NCBI RefSeq assembly: GCF_036884845.1
Contig: NZ_CP145732.1
Coordinates: 3,224,001 to 3,288,000 of the forward strand
Reading direction: 5' to 3'
DNA from: Pseudomonas sp. MAG733B
Lineage (GTDB): Bacteria; Pseudomonadota; Gammaproteobacteria; Pseudomonadales; Pseudomonadaceae
Length of the DNA: 64,000 bases
Shown here: positions 34,867 to 44,115 of the stretch, one piece after another
Layout of the letters: every line of letters begins with the position of its first letter
How positions within the stretch are numbered: position 1 is the stretch's first letter
Position numbers and translations under genes: made by a program
Notes under the pieces: model-generated
What the model was told of the DNA's origin: nothing
What the model saw: only the letters and a program-made list of their open reading frames with translations
Databases searched by the model: none

Positions 34867-35718
34867 TTACTGAGCGCCAAACATCGCCGTCCAGTAAATC
34901 CCCGCATCACTCTTCGGGTCAACCGCATACGCCGCACCCAAATCGCGGAACTGCGGGTTCATCAGATTCGCGCAGTGGCCGGGGCTGGCCAGCCAGCCGT
35001 CGACCACTTTGCGTACGCTGTCCTGGCCGGCGGCGATGTTTTCGCCGATCTGCTGGAAGTCGTAGCCTGCCAGCTCCGCGCGGTCGCCCGGCGTGCGGCC
35101 ATCACGGTCCTTGTGATCGAAATAGTTGTTGTTGGCCATGCTGCGCGACTGGGTTTCGGCGGCGGTCGCCAGCGTGGCGTTCCAGGTCAGCGGTGTGGTC
35201 GCGTTGAAGGCTTGAGTGCCGCACTGGCGTGGTTTGCTTCGTGCGGCGTTCAGCTCGATCAATAGCTTCTGGCCTTCAGCCTGCCAATCGCCCAGGCGTG
35301 CGCTCAGCAGTGGCCGGGCCACCACGATGCGCCATTGGTTGTCCTGACGGCTGACGCCGACATCGACGAATTGCGGGTCGAGCACGATCTGGCAAAAACT
35401 CTCCTGAATCGCTTTCATCGCCGACGGCGCATCGCGCGGTCCGGCCAGGCTGATCGCTTGCACGTTCTTCATCGGATAACCGGCGGTGGCCATGGCCTGC
35501 TGCAGATTGCCGATGCTGGCGGCGGACAGAACCAGTCGTGGGTCGGCCGCCAGCGGTGGCAGCTCCGACGAGACCTGGCCGGCGCAGCGTTGCAACTGGC
35601 TGCGGTAGACGTTGATCGATTCGATCAGTTGCGACTCGTCGCTGGCCAGTGCGGTGGCGGCGAACGACAAACCCAATGACAACCCGGCAAGGCGCAGAGT
35701 GGATGACAGGAAATGCAT
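34867..35718 (-). CDS. Exported CAP-domain (SCP/PR-1) protein
   Basis: This 283-residue protein has a signal peptide (MHFLSSTLRLAGLSLGLSFA, then ATALAS). The last 130 residues are a CAP domain: LLIELNAARSKPRQCG, NNNYFDHKDRDGRTPGDRAE, YDFQQIGENIAAGQ and GWLASPGHCANLMNPQFRDL. The His and Glu of the CAP cleft are in YFDH, GEN and GHC. The N-terminal 130 residues (INVYRSQLQRCAGQ...) form a second, weaker unit starting with the same VYRxxxxRC pattern, so it may be a degenerate duplicate. AAGGAGG is seven bases before ATG 35718. It is divergent from the SleB-like gene. Confidence 0.85.
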   Translation of the reverse strand: MHFLSSTLRLAGLSLGLSFAATALASDESQLIESINVYRSQLQRCAGQVSSELPPLAADPRLVLSAASIGNLQQAMATAGYPMKNVQAISLAGPRDAPSAMKAIQESFCQIVLDPQFVDVGVSRQDNQWRIVVARPLLSARLGDWQAEGQKLLIELNAARSKPRQCGTQAFNATTPLTWNATLATAAETQSRSMANNNYFDHKDRDGRTPGDRAELAGYDFQQIGENIAAGQDSVRKVVDGWLASPGHCANLMNPQFRDLGAAYAVDPKSDAGIYWTAMFGAQ

Positions 35719-35860
35719 GGAAATCCTCCTTGAGCTGACTGCGCCCATGATGCTTGAAATTACCCCCTCGAAGGCAATGCATTTTTACGGGACGCGGCAC
35801 CGTGTGTGCAATCATTTCACTACTACACTGAAGCAACACTGCCCATTGAGTTATCCGACC

Positions 35861-36481
35861 ATGCGCTGCAACTGGATAGCAACCTGCCTCGCCCTGACAC
35901 TCCTCGCCGTTCCGGCATTCGCCACCGACCAGGAACAAAAACAGAAAGTCGCTGAAGACAAAGCCGAGGTGCTGGAGCAAAAGGCTGCGCAAAACAGCAG
36001 CCCCGCACCGGCGCTCAAGTCTGAGGCCATCACCCAACCTGAAGTCCAGGCCGTGGACCCGGCGGGCAAAGCGCCGCTGGATGACGCCATCACTTGCCTC
36101 GCCCGTTCGATTTACTGGGAAGCCAAAGGCAAGGATTCGGCCGACATGGAAGCGGTGGCCAACGTGGTCATGAACCGTCTCGGTCACGAGGGTTTTCCCG
36201 ACACCGTCTGCGGTGTGGTCAAGCAAGGTTCGGAAACCAAGAGTTGCCAGTTTTCCTGGTGGTGCGATGGTCGTCCCGACTCAGTGCAGGAAGAAGTGCA
36301 GTATTCAATGGCCAAGGAAATTGCCCGCAAGGCGCTGAACAAGCAATTGCCGGATCGTACGAAAGGTGCGCTGTATTTCCATGATCGTACGGTGAAACCG
36401 GATTGGGCCAAGGAGTACACCAATACGGCAAACATCGGCTTGTTCAAGTTCTACAAGCCGATAGGCGGGGATGCGAAGTAG
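35861..36481 (+). CDS. SleB-type cell wall hydrolase
   Basis: This 206-residue exported protein has a signal peptide (MRCNWIATCLALTLLAVPAF, then A). A charged, Gln/Lys-rich linker (residues about 22-75) is followed by a Hydrolase_2 domain: CLARSIYWEAKGKDSADMEA, VANVVMNRLGHEGFPDTVC, CQFSWWCDGR and KGALYFHD. The catalytic Glu is in YWEAKG. SleB family members act as lytic transglycosylases in spore germination; in Pseudomonas a vegetative wall role is expected. It is divergent from the CAP gene. Confidence 0.85.
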   Translation: MRCNWIATCLALTLLAVPAFATDQEQKQKVAEDKAEVLEQKAAQNSSPAPALKSEAITQPEVQAVDPAGKAPLDDAITCLARSIYWEAKGKDSADMEAVANVVMNRLGHEGFPDTVCGVVKQGSETKSCQFSWWCDGRPDSVQEEVQYSMAKEIARKALNKQLPDRTKGALYFHDRTVKPDWAKEYTNTANIGLFKFYKPIGGDAK

Positions 36482-36599
36482 TCGCTGTTATGCGAGAAAA
36501 TCCTGGGTGATTTATCCAGACCACCGAAACTGCAATATTTCTGTTCTACAAGCTTCATGACGCAGCAAGGGTCAGCAACGTCATGAGCGGAAACAGAAC

Positions 36600-36671
36600 A
36601 TGAAGCAGGCGTGGTTTTTCAACAGCAACACGGCACCTCTTGGTGCGTCCTCCAGGCTGAACGCCCCGTGA
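36600..36671 (+). CDS. Possible leader peptide overlapping the epimerase start
   Basis: ATG 36600 opens MKQAWFFNSNTAPLGASSRL then NAP, and its TGA overlaps the epimerase's GTG start. This could drive translational coupling for a gene that otherwise lacks a ribosome site. A GCGGA lies upstream. It may be chance; no conservation can be seen here. Confidence 0.3.
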   Translation: MKQAWFFNSNTAPLGASSRLNAP

Positions 36672-37630
36672 CGGTTCTCGTCACCGGCGCCGCCGGTTTC
36701 ATCGGCTTTCATACGGCCAAGCGCTTGTGCCTGGACGGTCATGATGTGGTCGGGATCGACAATCTCAACGATTACTACGACGTCGTGCTCAAGCAGGCAC
36801 GGCTCAAGGAGCTTGCGTCCTTGCCGGGTTTTCGCTTCCTGAAAATGGACATCGTCGATAAACCGGCATTGCTGGAATTGTTCCGCGAACAGCGCTTTAC
36901 CGAGGTAGTTCATCTGGCGGCCCAGGCGGGCGTGCGTTACTCGCTGGACCACCCGGATGTCTATGGCCAATCGAACCTGGTGGGTTTCCTCAATGTGCTG
37001 GAAGCCTGTCGGCATCATCGTCCCGAGCATTTGATCTACGCCTCCAGCAGTTCGGTGTACGGCAGCAACAGCAAAATGCCGTTCAGCGTCGAAGACCCTG
37101 TCGATCACCCGGTTTCGCTGTACGCGGCCACCAAGCGCGCCAATGAATTGCTGGCCCACAGTTATTGCCATCTGTACGGCCTCAAGGCCAGTGGCCTGCG
37201 TTTTTTTACCGTTTACGGGCCGTGGGGGCGACCGGACATGGCGCCGTTCAAATTCACCGAGGCCATCCTCAAAGGCCTGCCGATTGATGTCTACAACCAG
37301 GGCGAAATGGCGCGGGACTTCACCTACATCGACGACATCGTCGAAAGCATCGCTCGCCTGCGCGCACGTGCGCCTGGCGCGGGCGTCAACCAACTATTCA
37401 ACATCGGTCGCGGTGAGCCCATAGCGCTGCTGGATTTTATCGAGTGCCTCGAATCGGCATTGGGCAGACAAGCCCTGCGTAACTTCATGCCGTTGCAGGA
37501 CGGCGATGTGGTCAAGACCTGGGCCGATATTTCGGCACTGCAAGCGTGGGTCGGTTTCCGCCCGCAGGTATCGGTGGAAACCGGCGTCGGGGAGTTTGTG
37601 AAGTGGTATCGGCAGTTTTATCAGGCATGA
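36668..37630 (+). CDS. NAD-dependent sugar-nucleotide epimerase (UDP-glucuronate 4-epimerase-like)
   Basis: This 320-residue extended SDR has the NAD-binding GAAGFIGFHTAKRL (about residues 9-22), the active-site Ser (SSSSVYG) and the YAATKRANE motif with catalytic Tyr and Lys (about residue 155). GLRFFTVYGPWGRPDM is the substrate loop typical of UDP-glucuronate/galacturonate 4-epimerases. The GTG start at 36668 has no strong ribosome site and overlaps the stop of a 23-codon upstream frame (GTGA). It is first in a four-gene glycan operon. Confidence 0.85.
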   Translation: MTVLVTGAAGFIGFHTAKRLCLDGHDVVGIDNLNDYYDVVLKQARLKELASLPGFRFLKMDIVDKPALLELFREQRFTEVVHLAAQAGVRYSLDHPDVYGQSNLVGFLNVLEACRHHRPEHLIYASSSSVYGSNSKMPFSVEDPVDHPVSLYAATKRANELLAHSYCHLYGLKASGLRFFTVYGPWGRPDMAPFKFTEAILKGLPIDVYNQGEMARDFTYIDDIVESIARLRARAPGAGVNQLFNIGRGEPIALLDFIECLESALGRQALRNFMPLQDGDVVKTWADISALQAWVGFRPQVSVETGVGEFVKWYRQFYQA

Positions 37631-37677
37631 AGCGTTCGCCTCTGAAAACGCAACAACCAAAAGGCGAGGGGGACTCC

Positions 37678-38418
37678 ATGCGCCAGGACATTTTTGTATC
37701 GGTACTGATTCCAGCAAAAAACGAAGCGAACAACCTCAAGCCATTGCTTGAGGAAATCCGCGTGGCATTGGCCGACGAGGCCTACGAGATCATCGTCGTC
37801 GACGACGGCAGCACCGATGCGACCTTGCATGAGTTGCGGCAGATCAGAAACAACGGCCTGACTGCCTTGCGCATCCTGCATCACGAGCGTTCGCTGGGGC
37901 AGAGCACCTCGCTCTATCACGCGGCACGCGAAGCCCGCGGACAATGGTTGGCCACGCTCGACGGCGACGGACAAAACGATCCGGCGGACATTCCCGGCAT
38001 GCTGGCGCTGGTGCGCAGCGAACGCGCAAGCGCCGATGTGCAATTGGTGGCCGGCCACCGCACCAACCGCCGCGATACCGCGAGCAAGCGCTGGGCCTCG
38101 CGTTTCGCCAACGGTCTGCGCAGCCGCTTGCTCAAGGACGCCACGCCGGATACCGGCTGCGGCTTGAAACTGATCGAGCGCGCCGCCTTCTTGCGCCTGC
38201 CGTACTTCGACCACATGCACCGCTACATTCCGGCATTGATCCAGCGCCACAACGGCCGAATGATCGTCCACCCGGTCAACCATCGACCACGCACGGCGGG
38301 GGTGTCCAAGTACGGCAACCTCGACCGGGCGTTGGTGGGCATTCTCGACCTGGTCGGCGTCTGGTGGCTGATCAAGCGCACGCGCCTGAACACCCACGCC
38401 CAGGAGCTCGAAGGATGA
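37678..38418 (+). CDS. Glycosyltransferase family 2 (DPM1/ArnC-like)
   Basis: This 246-residue enzyme likely moves a sugar from a nucleotide donor to polyprenyl phosphate on the cytoplasmic face. GT-A motifs are SVLIPAKNEANNLKPLLEEI (residues about 8-27), IIVVDDGSTD and LDGDGQNDPADIPGM (the DxD-like region, about residue 97). The later HRYIPALIQRHN segment is typical of dolichol-P-mannose-like transferases. ATG 37678 follows GAGGGGG. It lacks the C-terminal membrane helices of ArnC, which may be supplied by the next protein. Confidence 0.88.
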   Translation: MRQDIFVSVLIPAKNEANNLKPLLEEIRVALADEAYEIIVVDDGSTDATLHELRQIRNNGLTALRILHHERSLGQSTSLYHAAREARGQWLATLDGDGQNDPADIPGMLALVRSERASADVQLVAGHRTNRRDTASKRWASRFANGLRSRLLKDATPDTGCGLKLIERAAFLRLPYFDHMHRYIPALIQRHNGRMIVHPVNHRPRTAGVSKYGNLDRALVGILDLVGVWWLIKRTRLNTHAQELEG

Positions 38419-38693
38419 TCATGACCCGCGAAGCCTTGTGGCTGGTGATCGGTTTTGCCGGACAGATCGCGTTCACCGGTCGATTCGTCTTGCAGTGGCT
38501 GTACAGCGAATACAAAAAACGCAGCGTGATTCCGGTGAGCTTCTGGTACTTGAGCATTGTCGGCAGCACGTTGCTGTTCGCCTACGCCATTTACCGCCAG
38601 GACCCGGTGTTCATTGCCGGGCAGGCGTTTGGCTCCATCGTCTATTTGCGCAACCTGCAGTTGATCAAAAAAAGCAAAGACCTCAAGGAATAA
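38415..38693 (+). CDS. LAB_N-domain membrane protein
   Basis: This 92-residue protein has three membrane helices and the 'lipid-A-disaccharide synthase N-terminal' pattern: GFAGQIAFTGRFVLQWLYSE, then YKKRSVIPVSFWYLSIVGST and AIYRQDP, GQAFGSIVYLRNL. It overlaps the GT2 stop by four bases. Despite the domain name it is not LpxB. It is found next to GT2 and ArnT genes and probably helps the GT2 enzyme at the membrane or flips the lipid-linked sugar (inference). Confidence 0.85.
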   Translation: MIMTREALWLVIGFAGQIAFTGRFVLQWLYSEYKKRSVIPVSFWYLSIVGSTLLFAYAIYRQDPVFIAGQAFGSIVYLRNLQLIKKSKDLKE

Positions 38694-38696
38694 GTC

Positions 38697-40208
38697 ATGC
38701 GCAGATCGCTGTCGCCCAAGGTCGAATGCCTGGGCCTGATGCTGCTTGCTTTACTGTTGATCGGCGCAGGGCTGGGCTTGCGTTCGGCGCAGAACGTCGA
38801 TGAAGAACGCTTCCTCGGCGTGGCGCTGGAAATGCTGCACAACGGTTCGTGGCTGATTCCGCATCGCGCCGGGGAAATCTACGGCGACAAGCCGCCGATC
38901 TTCATGTGGACCGTGGCGTTTTTCGTCTGGCTGACCGGCAGGCCCAACATCGCGCTCTACATTCCGGGGCTGTTTTCGGCGGTGACGGTCACGGCGATGG
39001 TCTACGACCTGGGTCGCAGGTTATGGAATCAACGCATCGGCCGCATTGCAGCGCTGCTGTACCTGGCGACTTACCATACCTACAGCATCCTGCGCACCGG
39101 GCAGATCGACAGCTTTTTGATTCTGTTCACCACGCTGGGCCTTTACGGATTGGCGCGTCATCTGCTGGTCGGACCGGCCTGGCGCTGGTTCTATGTGGGA
39201 TGCGCGGCGATGGGCATCGGCGTGATCACCAAAGGCGTGGGTTTTCTTCCGGCGTTGATGCTGATTCCGTATGCCTACGCGGTGCGCAAGGGCTGGCCCG
39301 GTGTGGTCGCGATGCCGGGCGAGACACGCAAGTGGCTGCTCGGATTTGTGGTCATGCTGGCCGCCATTGCGATCTGGCTGTTGCCCCTGGCCTTGTCCAT
39401 CGCCTTGAATGGCACGGCAGATGAAATCGCCTATGCCCGGGAAATCCTCCTGCGTCAGACGGCCGGACGCTATGCCGCCGCATGGCACCATCGCGAGCCG
39501 TTCTGGTACTTCTTCACCAATGTCATTCCGCAATATTGGCTGCCGTTGGTGCTGGTGCTGCCGTGGCTGGTGCCGGCCTGGCGCCGACAGCTGCAAAAAC
39601 GCGACGGCCGTGTGCTGGTACTGCTCGGTTGGGTGGCGTTGGTGGTGCTGTTTTTCTGCATCAGCAGCGGCAAGCGCAAGTTGTACATCTACCCGGCGCT
39701 GCCAGGATTAGTGCTGGTGGCCGCACCGCTGGTGCCGTGGTTGCTGCAACGCTGGTTTCATCAGCGACCGCGTTTTCGGCGCGTGTTTCCTGCACTGGTC
39801 ATCACTTGGTTCGTGCTGTGGTTTGCCCGGGGTTTTGTCGAACCGGTCAGAGACGGTATCAACCCCAATCAAACGCTTATGGCGCAAGCCAAAACCATGA
39901 CTCACGGCGCTGATCTGGTGCTGGTCAACTGGAGCGAAGGGCATTGGTTATTTGCTCGGCAGCCGATCGTGCATTTCGGCATGCTTGATTCCACCGTTGA
40001 GCGGGCGGCGCAATGGTTGCGGGAGCATCCGAAGGATTACGCGTTGGTGCCGGATGAGGTGATGAGTCGGTGTTTCAAGCCAGAGGCGGCGCGCGAACTC
40101 GGGGAGAACTCGCGGGCGCAGTGGTCGATTGTTGGGGGGGATGCGGATAATGGGCTGTGTCATCCGGCATCGACATCGATGGTTTACCGGTTTGCATGGA
40201 GCTTTTAG
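38697..40208 (+). CDS. ArnT-like GT39/GT83 membrane glycosyltransferase
   Basis: This 503-residue protein has about 12 membrane helices. The first periplasmic loop has the acidic pair DEERFLGVALEML (about residue 34), the catalytic carboxylates of GT-C enzymes, and then YGDKPPIFMW (about residue 58). Such enzymes move a sugar from polyprenyl phosphate to lipid A or a protein. It starts three bases after the LAB_N gene. The operon therefore has an epimerase, a lipid-sugar maker, a helper and a transferase, but no arnA/arnB, so the sugar is probably not aminoarabinose. Confidence 0.88.
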   Translation: MRRSLSPKVECLGLMLLALLLIGAGLGLRSAQNVDEERFLGVALEMLHNGSWLIPHRAGEIYGDKPPIFMWTVAFFVWLTGRPNIALYIPGLFSAVTVTAMVYDLGRRLWNQRIGRIAALLYLATYHTYSILRTGQIDSFLILFTTLGLYGLARHLLVGPAWRWFYVGCAAMGIGVITKGVGFLPALMLIPYAYAVRKGWPGVVAMPGETRKWLLGFVVMLAAIAIWLLPLALSIALNGTADEIAYAREILLRQTAGRYAAAWHHREPFWYFFTNVIPQYWLPLVLVLPWLVPAWRRQLQKRDGRVLVLLGWVALVVLFFCISSGKRKLYIYPALPGLVLVAAPLVPWLLQRWFHQRPRFRRVFPALVITWFVLWFARGFVEPVRDGINPNQTLMAQAKTMTHGADLVLVNWSEGHWLFARQPIVHFGMLDSTVERAAQWLREHPKDYALVPDEVMSRCFKPEAARELGENSRAQWSIVGGDADNGLCHPASTSMVYRFAWSF

Positions 40209-40220
40209 CGCTTTAGCCGC

Positions 40221-40314
40221 CTGTAGGAGCAAAGCTTGCTCGCGATGGCGTAAAGTCAGCCGACAGCAATGTTGAATATGCCTGCCTCATCGCGGGCAAG
40301 CCTTGCTCCTACGG
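40221..40314. repeat. REPIN directly before the GlxA-type regulator
   Basis: GTAGGAGCAAAGCTTGCTCG and CGGGCAAGCCTTGCTCCTAC form the pair. It ends 15 bases before the next start codon, leaving no room for a promoter between them. Confidence 0.88.
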
Positions 40315-40328
40315 GATTTGCAACCATC

Positions 40329-41261
40329 ATGCACCACATCGGCCTCATCGTTTACCCCGGTTTCCAGGTCCTGGGCCTGGCCATGTGCGCCACGTTTGAA
40401 CTGGCCAACACTGCCGCTGACGAGCCGGTGTACACGATTGAATTGCTCTCCGAAACCGGCGGCATGGTGCAAACTTCCGCCGGTTTTGCCGTGCAAACCA
40501 CCGCGTTCGACCAGCGTCCGTTCGATACGCTGCTGGTCATGGGCGACAACCTGATCCGCCCGGTCTCGGCGGGCATGGTGGAGTTTTTGCGTGGTGCCAG
40601 TCAGGGCACCCGGCGCCTGGGATCGATCTGCACCGGCGCTATTGCCCTGGCTGAAGCCGGGTTACTCGATGGCCGACGGGCGACCACTCACTGGTGTCAT
40701 GCCGCGTCGTTGCAGCGGGATTATCCAAAGGTGAAGGTCGAGGAGGATCGGATTTTCATCAACGATGGCAATATCTGGACGGCCGCCGGTATGAGCGCCT
40801 GTGTCGACCTTGCGCTGGCGCTGGTGGAAATGGATCTGGGCGCCGAGGTCGCGCGGCGGGTGGCGCGACAGTTGGTGGTGTATCACCGTCGGGCGGGAGG
40901 GCAGTCGCAGTTTTCGGTGATGCTGGAGCTGGAACCCAAGACCGACCGCATTCAGGCGGCACTGACCTACGCCAAGCAAAACCTCAAGTCGGCGTTGTCG
41001 GTGGAGGAGTTGGCCAACGCGGCGAATCTCAGTCCGCGCCAGTTCAGTCGGGTGTTCCATGCCGAAACCGGTCAATCGCCGGCCAAGGCCATTGAAAGCC
41101 TGCGGGTAGAGTCCGCGAGGTTGATGATGGAAACCGGTCGTCACTCCATCGATGTGGTGGCAACCGACACCGGTTTTGGTGATCGGGAACGTATGCGCCG
41201 GGCGTTTATCCGCGCATTCGGGCAGCCGCCGCAGGTGATCCAGCGCGCCAATCGAGGGTGA
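40329..41261 (+). CDS. GlxA-type AraC-family regulator with DJ-1/PfpI domain
   Basis: This 310-residue protein has an N-terminal DJ-1/PfpI-like domain (residues about 1-180) including SICTGAIALAEAG, with cysteine at the nucleophile elbow, and AAGMSACVDLALALV. The C-terminal AraC helix-turn-helix pair (VEELANAANLSPRQFSRVFH, then VVATDTGFGDRERMRRAFIR) follows. The start MHHIGLIVYPGFQVLG at 40329 fits the family. Regulated genes are unknown; the nitrilase gene 95 bases downstream is the natural candidate. Confidence 0.88.
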   Translation: MHHIGLIVYPGFQVLGLAMCATFELANTAADEPVYTIELLSETGGMVQTSAGFAVQTTAFDQRPFDTLLVMGDNLIRPVSAGMVEFLRGASQGTRRLGSICTGAIALAEAGLLDGRRATTHWCHAASLQRDYPKVKVEEDRIFINDGNIWTAAGMSACVDLALALVEMDLGAEVARRVARQLVVYHRRAGGQSQFSVMLELEPKTDRIQAALTYAKQNLKSALSVEELANAANLSPRQFSRVFHAETGQSPAKAIESLRVESARLMMETGRHSIDVVATDTGFGDRERMRRAFIRAFGQPPQVIQRANRG

Positions 41262-41356
41262 TGTCCTAAAAGGTGGTGTATACGACATTTAAGCCTAAAT
41301 ATTATTGCCGTAATCTTGATTTCGTTGAAGCCCATTTCCTCAATGAGATCGCCGCC

Positions 41357-42331
41357 ATGACCTTCGTAAAAGCCGCCGCCGTCCAAATCAGCCCCGTGCT
41401 CTACAGCCGTGAAGGCACCGTCAATAAAGTCGTGGAAAAGATCCTCGAACTCGGCGAACAAGGTGTGCAGTTCGCCGTGTTTCCGGAAACCATCGTGCCG
41501 TACTACCCGTATTTCTCGTTCGTGCAGTCGCCGTTCGAAATGGGCGCCGAGCACTACAAGTTGCTGGATCAGGCGGTGACCGTGCCGTCGGACGCCACTG
41601 ATGCCATCGGTGCCGCCGCCAAACAGGCCGGCATGGTCGTGTCCATCGGCGTCAACGAACGCGATGGCGGCACGCTGTACAACGCGCAGTTGTTGTTCGA
41701 TGCCGACGGCACCCTGATCCAGCATCGCCGCAAGATTTCCCCGACTTACCACGAACGCATGATCTGGGGCATGGGCGACGGTTCGGGCCTGCGCGCCACC
41801 GACAGCGCGGTAGGGCGCATCGGGCAACTGGCGTGCTGGGAGCATTACAACCCGCTGGCCCGTTACGCGTTAATGGCCGATGGCGAACAGATCCACGCCT
41901 CGATGTATCCGGGTTCGTTCGCCGGTCCGCTGTTCACCTCGCAAATGGAAGTCAGCATTCGCCAACACGCGCTGGAAGCCGCGTGCTTCGTGGTCAACTC
42001 CACCGCCTGGCTCAACCCTGAGCAACAGGCGCAGATCATGGCCGACACCGGTTGCCCGATCGGCCCGATCTCCGGCGGTTGCTATACCGCGATCATCAGC
42101 CCCGATGGCGTGGTACTGGGCGCGTTAACCGAAGGTGAAGGCGAGGTGGTCGTCGACCTCGACATGGGCCTGATCGACAAGCGCAAGCGCATGATGGATT
42201 CGCGCGGTCACTACAGCCGTCCAGAATTGCTGAGCCTGCTGATCGATCGCACGCCGCATTCTCATGTGCATGAACGTGGTGCGCATCCGAAGTTGAAGGC
42301 AGTCGAGTCGATGGACGAAGTTAACGGCTGA
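41357..42331 (+). CDS. Nitrilase
   Basis: This 324-residue enzyme hydrolyses nitriles to acids and ammonia. The catalytic Glu44 is in [10 protein letters not shown], Lys126 in [10 protein letters not shown] (second Glu133) and Cys160 in [11 protein letters not shown]. The CWEH context and the RKISPTYHE form identify a true nitrilase rather than an amidase. The C-terminus ([20 protein letters not shown]) is the filament-forming tail. The ATG at 41357 gives the family's start ([12 protein letters not shown]). It lies just after the GlxA-type regulator. Confidence 0.9.
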   Translation: MTFVKAAAVQISPVLYSREGTVNKVVEKILELGEQGVQFAVFPETIVPYYPYFSFVQSPFEMGAEHYKLLDQAVTVPSDATDAIGAAAKQAGMVVSIGVNERDGGTLYNAQLLFDADGTLIQHRRKISPTYHERMIWGMGDGSGLRATDSAVGRIGQLACWEHYNPLARYALMADGEQIHASMYPGSFAGPLFTSQMEVSIRQHALEAACFVVNSTAWLNPEQQAQIMADTGCPIGPISGGCYTAIISPDGVVLGALTEGEGEVVVDLDMGLIDKRKRMMDSRGHYSRPELLSLLIDRTPHSHVHERGAHPKLKAVESMDEVNG

Positions 42332-42343
42332 TACGGAAGAGGC

Positions 42344-42368
42344 GGGGCCCGGTGTCAGATCGGGCCCC
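42344..42368 (+). terminator. GC hairpin after the nitrilase gene
   Basis: GGGGCCCG and CGGGCCCC form an 8-base-pair stem with a 9-base loop. Only a short T stretch follows, so termination strength is uncertain. Confidence 0.5.
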
Positions 42369-42421
42369 CATTTCAGAGGCGTAATTGTCAGTTAATATTT
42401 CCACAGCTAGACTCTCGCTTC

Positions 42422-42763
42422 ATGAAACGCTACCTGCGGTTTTGCCTCATTTTCCTGATCAGTCTCGCGCTTCCCCTCAGCGGAATGGCGGGCGTTCAGG
42501 CACCTGCGCAACCGTGCCCGATGAAAACCATGGGCATGTCGATGATGGGTGATATGGGCGAGGACTGCTGCCAGGACATGAGCACACCGTCCGACCACGG
42601 CAAACCGTGCAAACCCGGTCAGGAGTGCAAGACCGGTGGCATGTTGCAAGTCTCCATCGCCAAACCTCCCGTGACCTTGTTCAGCCCGATCGTCGCCACC
42701 TTCTTTGTCGATGTAATGCCTGTCCCGACCCCGTCCGGGGTATGGCGACCCCCTCGCACCTGA
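42422..42763 (+). CDS. CopL-like metal-binding exported protein
   Basis: This 113-residue protein has a signal peptide (MKRYLRFCLIFLISLALPLS). A Met/Cys-rich block follows (PCPMKTMGMSMMGDMGEDCC, then CKPGQECKTGGM). The C-terminus SGVWRPPRT resembles CopL-type proteins encoded ahead of copper-resistance genes. Met-rich and Cys-rich motifs suit Cu(I)/Ag(I) binding. It comes 95 bases before cusC and likely shares its transcript or promoter. Confidence 0.6.
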   Translation: MKRYLRFCLIFLISLALPLSGMAGVQAPAQPCPMKTMGMSMMGDMGEDCCQDMSTPSDHGKPCKPGQECKTGGMLQVSIAKPPVTLFSPIVATFFVDVMPVPTPSGVWRPPRT

Positions 42764-42858
42764 TTCCTGTCCCTCTTTGAGCCCCGTTCCGCCTTCGCGG
42801 AATGGCGTTGCTGCGCGCTTGTAAAAGCGCGCGGTGGATCATTACAGGAATTTCAGAG

Positions 42859-44115
42859 ATGAACTCCACGTGCTTTCGCACGGGGTGGCCGCTGATGGCT
42901 GCCCTGGCGGCGAGCGTATTGGCCTTGCCGTGCGTTGCTGCCCCGTTGACCCTTGATGAAGCCTTGCGCCTGGCGGATGACAGTGCGCCGTCATTGACCG
43001 CCCAGGCGGAAAAACTCGAGGCGGCCAGAAGCGCCGCGATACCTGCCGGTGAGTTGCCCGATCCGAAACTGTTGTTGGGCGTGCAGAACTTTCCGGTGGG
43101 AGGTCCTGATCGAGGAACGCTGGATCACGATTTCATGACCATGCAGATGGTCGGCGTGATGCAGGAAATGCCCAATGGCGACAAGCGTCGGGCGCGTACC
43201 GAAGTGGCCGACGCCGCCGTCGATCTGGCTGCCGCGCAAGGCCGCGTCGAACGCTTGAATGTACGGCAATCCACGGCGCTGGCCTGGATCGGCAGCTATT
43301 CAGTGGCGCTGAAACAGGCGCTGTTCCAGGAGTTTTACCGCGAGAACAGCTTGCTGGCCGCGACCGTTCGCGCGCAGATCGCCAGCGGTCGTGCGCAGCC
43401 CGCCGACGCAGTCACGCCGAAACAGGAAGCGGCGCAACTGGACGAGCAACAGGACCAATTGATCCTTCAGCGCACCCAGGCCCGAGCCGCGCTCAAGCGC
43501 TGGATCGGTCCTGTCGCCAACGAGCAACCCACCGGTAACTGGCCACAATGGCCGATCGATACATCGGGTTATGCGCACAAACTTGAGCACCATCCGCAGT
43601 TGGCGGCGTTTGCGCCGATGACCCGCGAAGCGCAGGCCAGGATCCGTGAAGCCGAAGCCGATAAAAAATCCGATTGGAGTTGGGAACTCGATTATCAAAA
43701 ACGCGGGCGTGAGTTTGGCGACATGGTCAGCGTGCAATTCACCTTTGACCTGCCGTTGTTCCCCGAGACCCGGCAAAACCCGAAGATCGCCGCCAGGCGC
43801 TCCGAGCTCAATCAATTAGAGGCCGAGCGCGAGGCGTTGGTGCGCGAGCACACCGAGCAACTGGAAGCGCAATTGGCCGACTACCAGCGGCTGGAACGGG
43901 CAGTGATTCGCACCCAAGAGAGCCTGTTGCCGCTCGCCAAGGAAAAGGCCGAGTTGACCCTGGCCAGCTACCGCGCGGGCAAAAGTGAAGTGTCGGCGGT
44001 CATCGCCGCCCGGCGCGAATGGATCGAAGCGCGCCTGAAACAGATAGACGTCAACGAACAGAAAGCACTGACCGGCGCCCGGTTGTATTTCGCCTATGGG
44101 GAGGCTGGCCAATGA
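42859..44115 (+). CDS. cusC: Outer-membrane efflux channel of the Cus-type system
   Basis: This 418-residue TolC-family protein has a signal peptide up to about residue 26 (ASVLALPCVAA). Two repeats of helix-rich sequence follow (LTLDEALRLADDSAPSLTAQ; AQGRVERLNVRQSTALAWIG). It has no lipobox immediately after the signal, unlike E. coli CusC. Its stop overlaps the cusB start (ATGA). Position at the head of cusB-cusA-cusF gives the function: the outer exit duct for Cu(I)/Ag(I). Confidence 0.85.
   Translation: MNSTCFRTGWPLMAALAASVLALPCVAAPLTLDEALRLADDSAPSLTAQAEKLEAARSAAIPAGELPDPKLLLGVQNFPVGGPDRGTLDHDFMTMQMVGVMQEMPNGDKRRARTEVADAAVDLAAAQGRVERLNVRQSTALAWIGSYSVALKQALFQEFYRENSLLAATVRAQIASGRAQPADAVTPKQEAAQLDEQQDQLILQRTQARAALKRWIGPVANEQPTGNWPQWPIDTSGYAHKLEHHPQLAAFAPMTREAQARIREAEADKKSDWSWELDYQKRGREFGDMVSVQFTFDLPLFPETRQNPKIAARRSELNQLEAEREALVREHTEQLEAQLADYQRLERAVIRTQESLLPLAKEKAELTLASYRAGKSEVSAVIAARREWIEARLKQIDVNEQKALTGARLYFAYGEAGQ

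Noticed and set aside
37627..37680. Earlier start of the GT2 gene at 37627 (MKRSPLKTQQPKGEG)
   Set aside because: It overlaps the epimerase stop and would allow coupling, but GAGGGGG before 37678 and the family start favour the later ATG.
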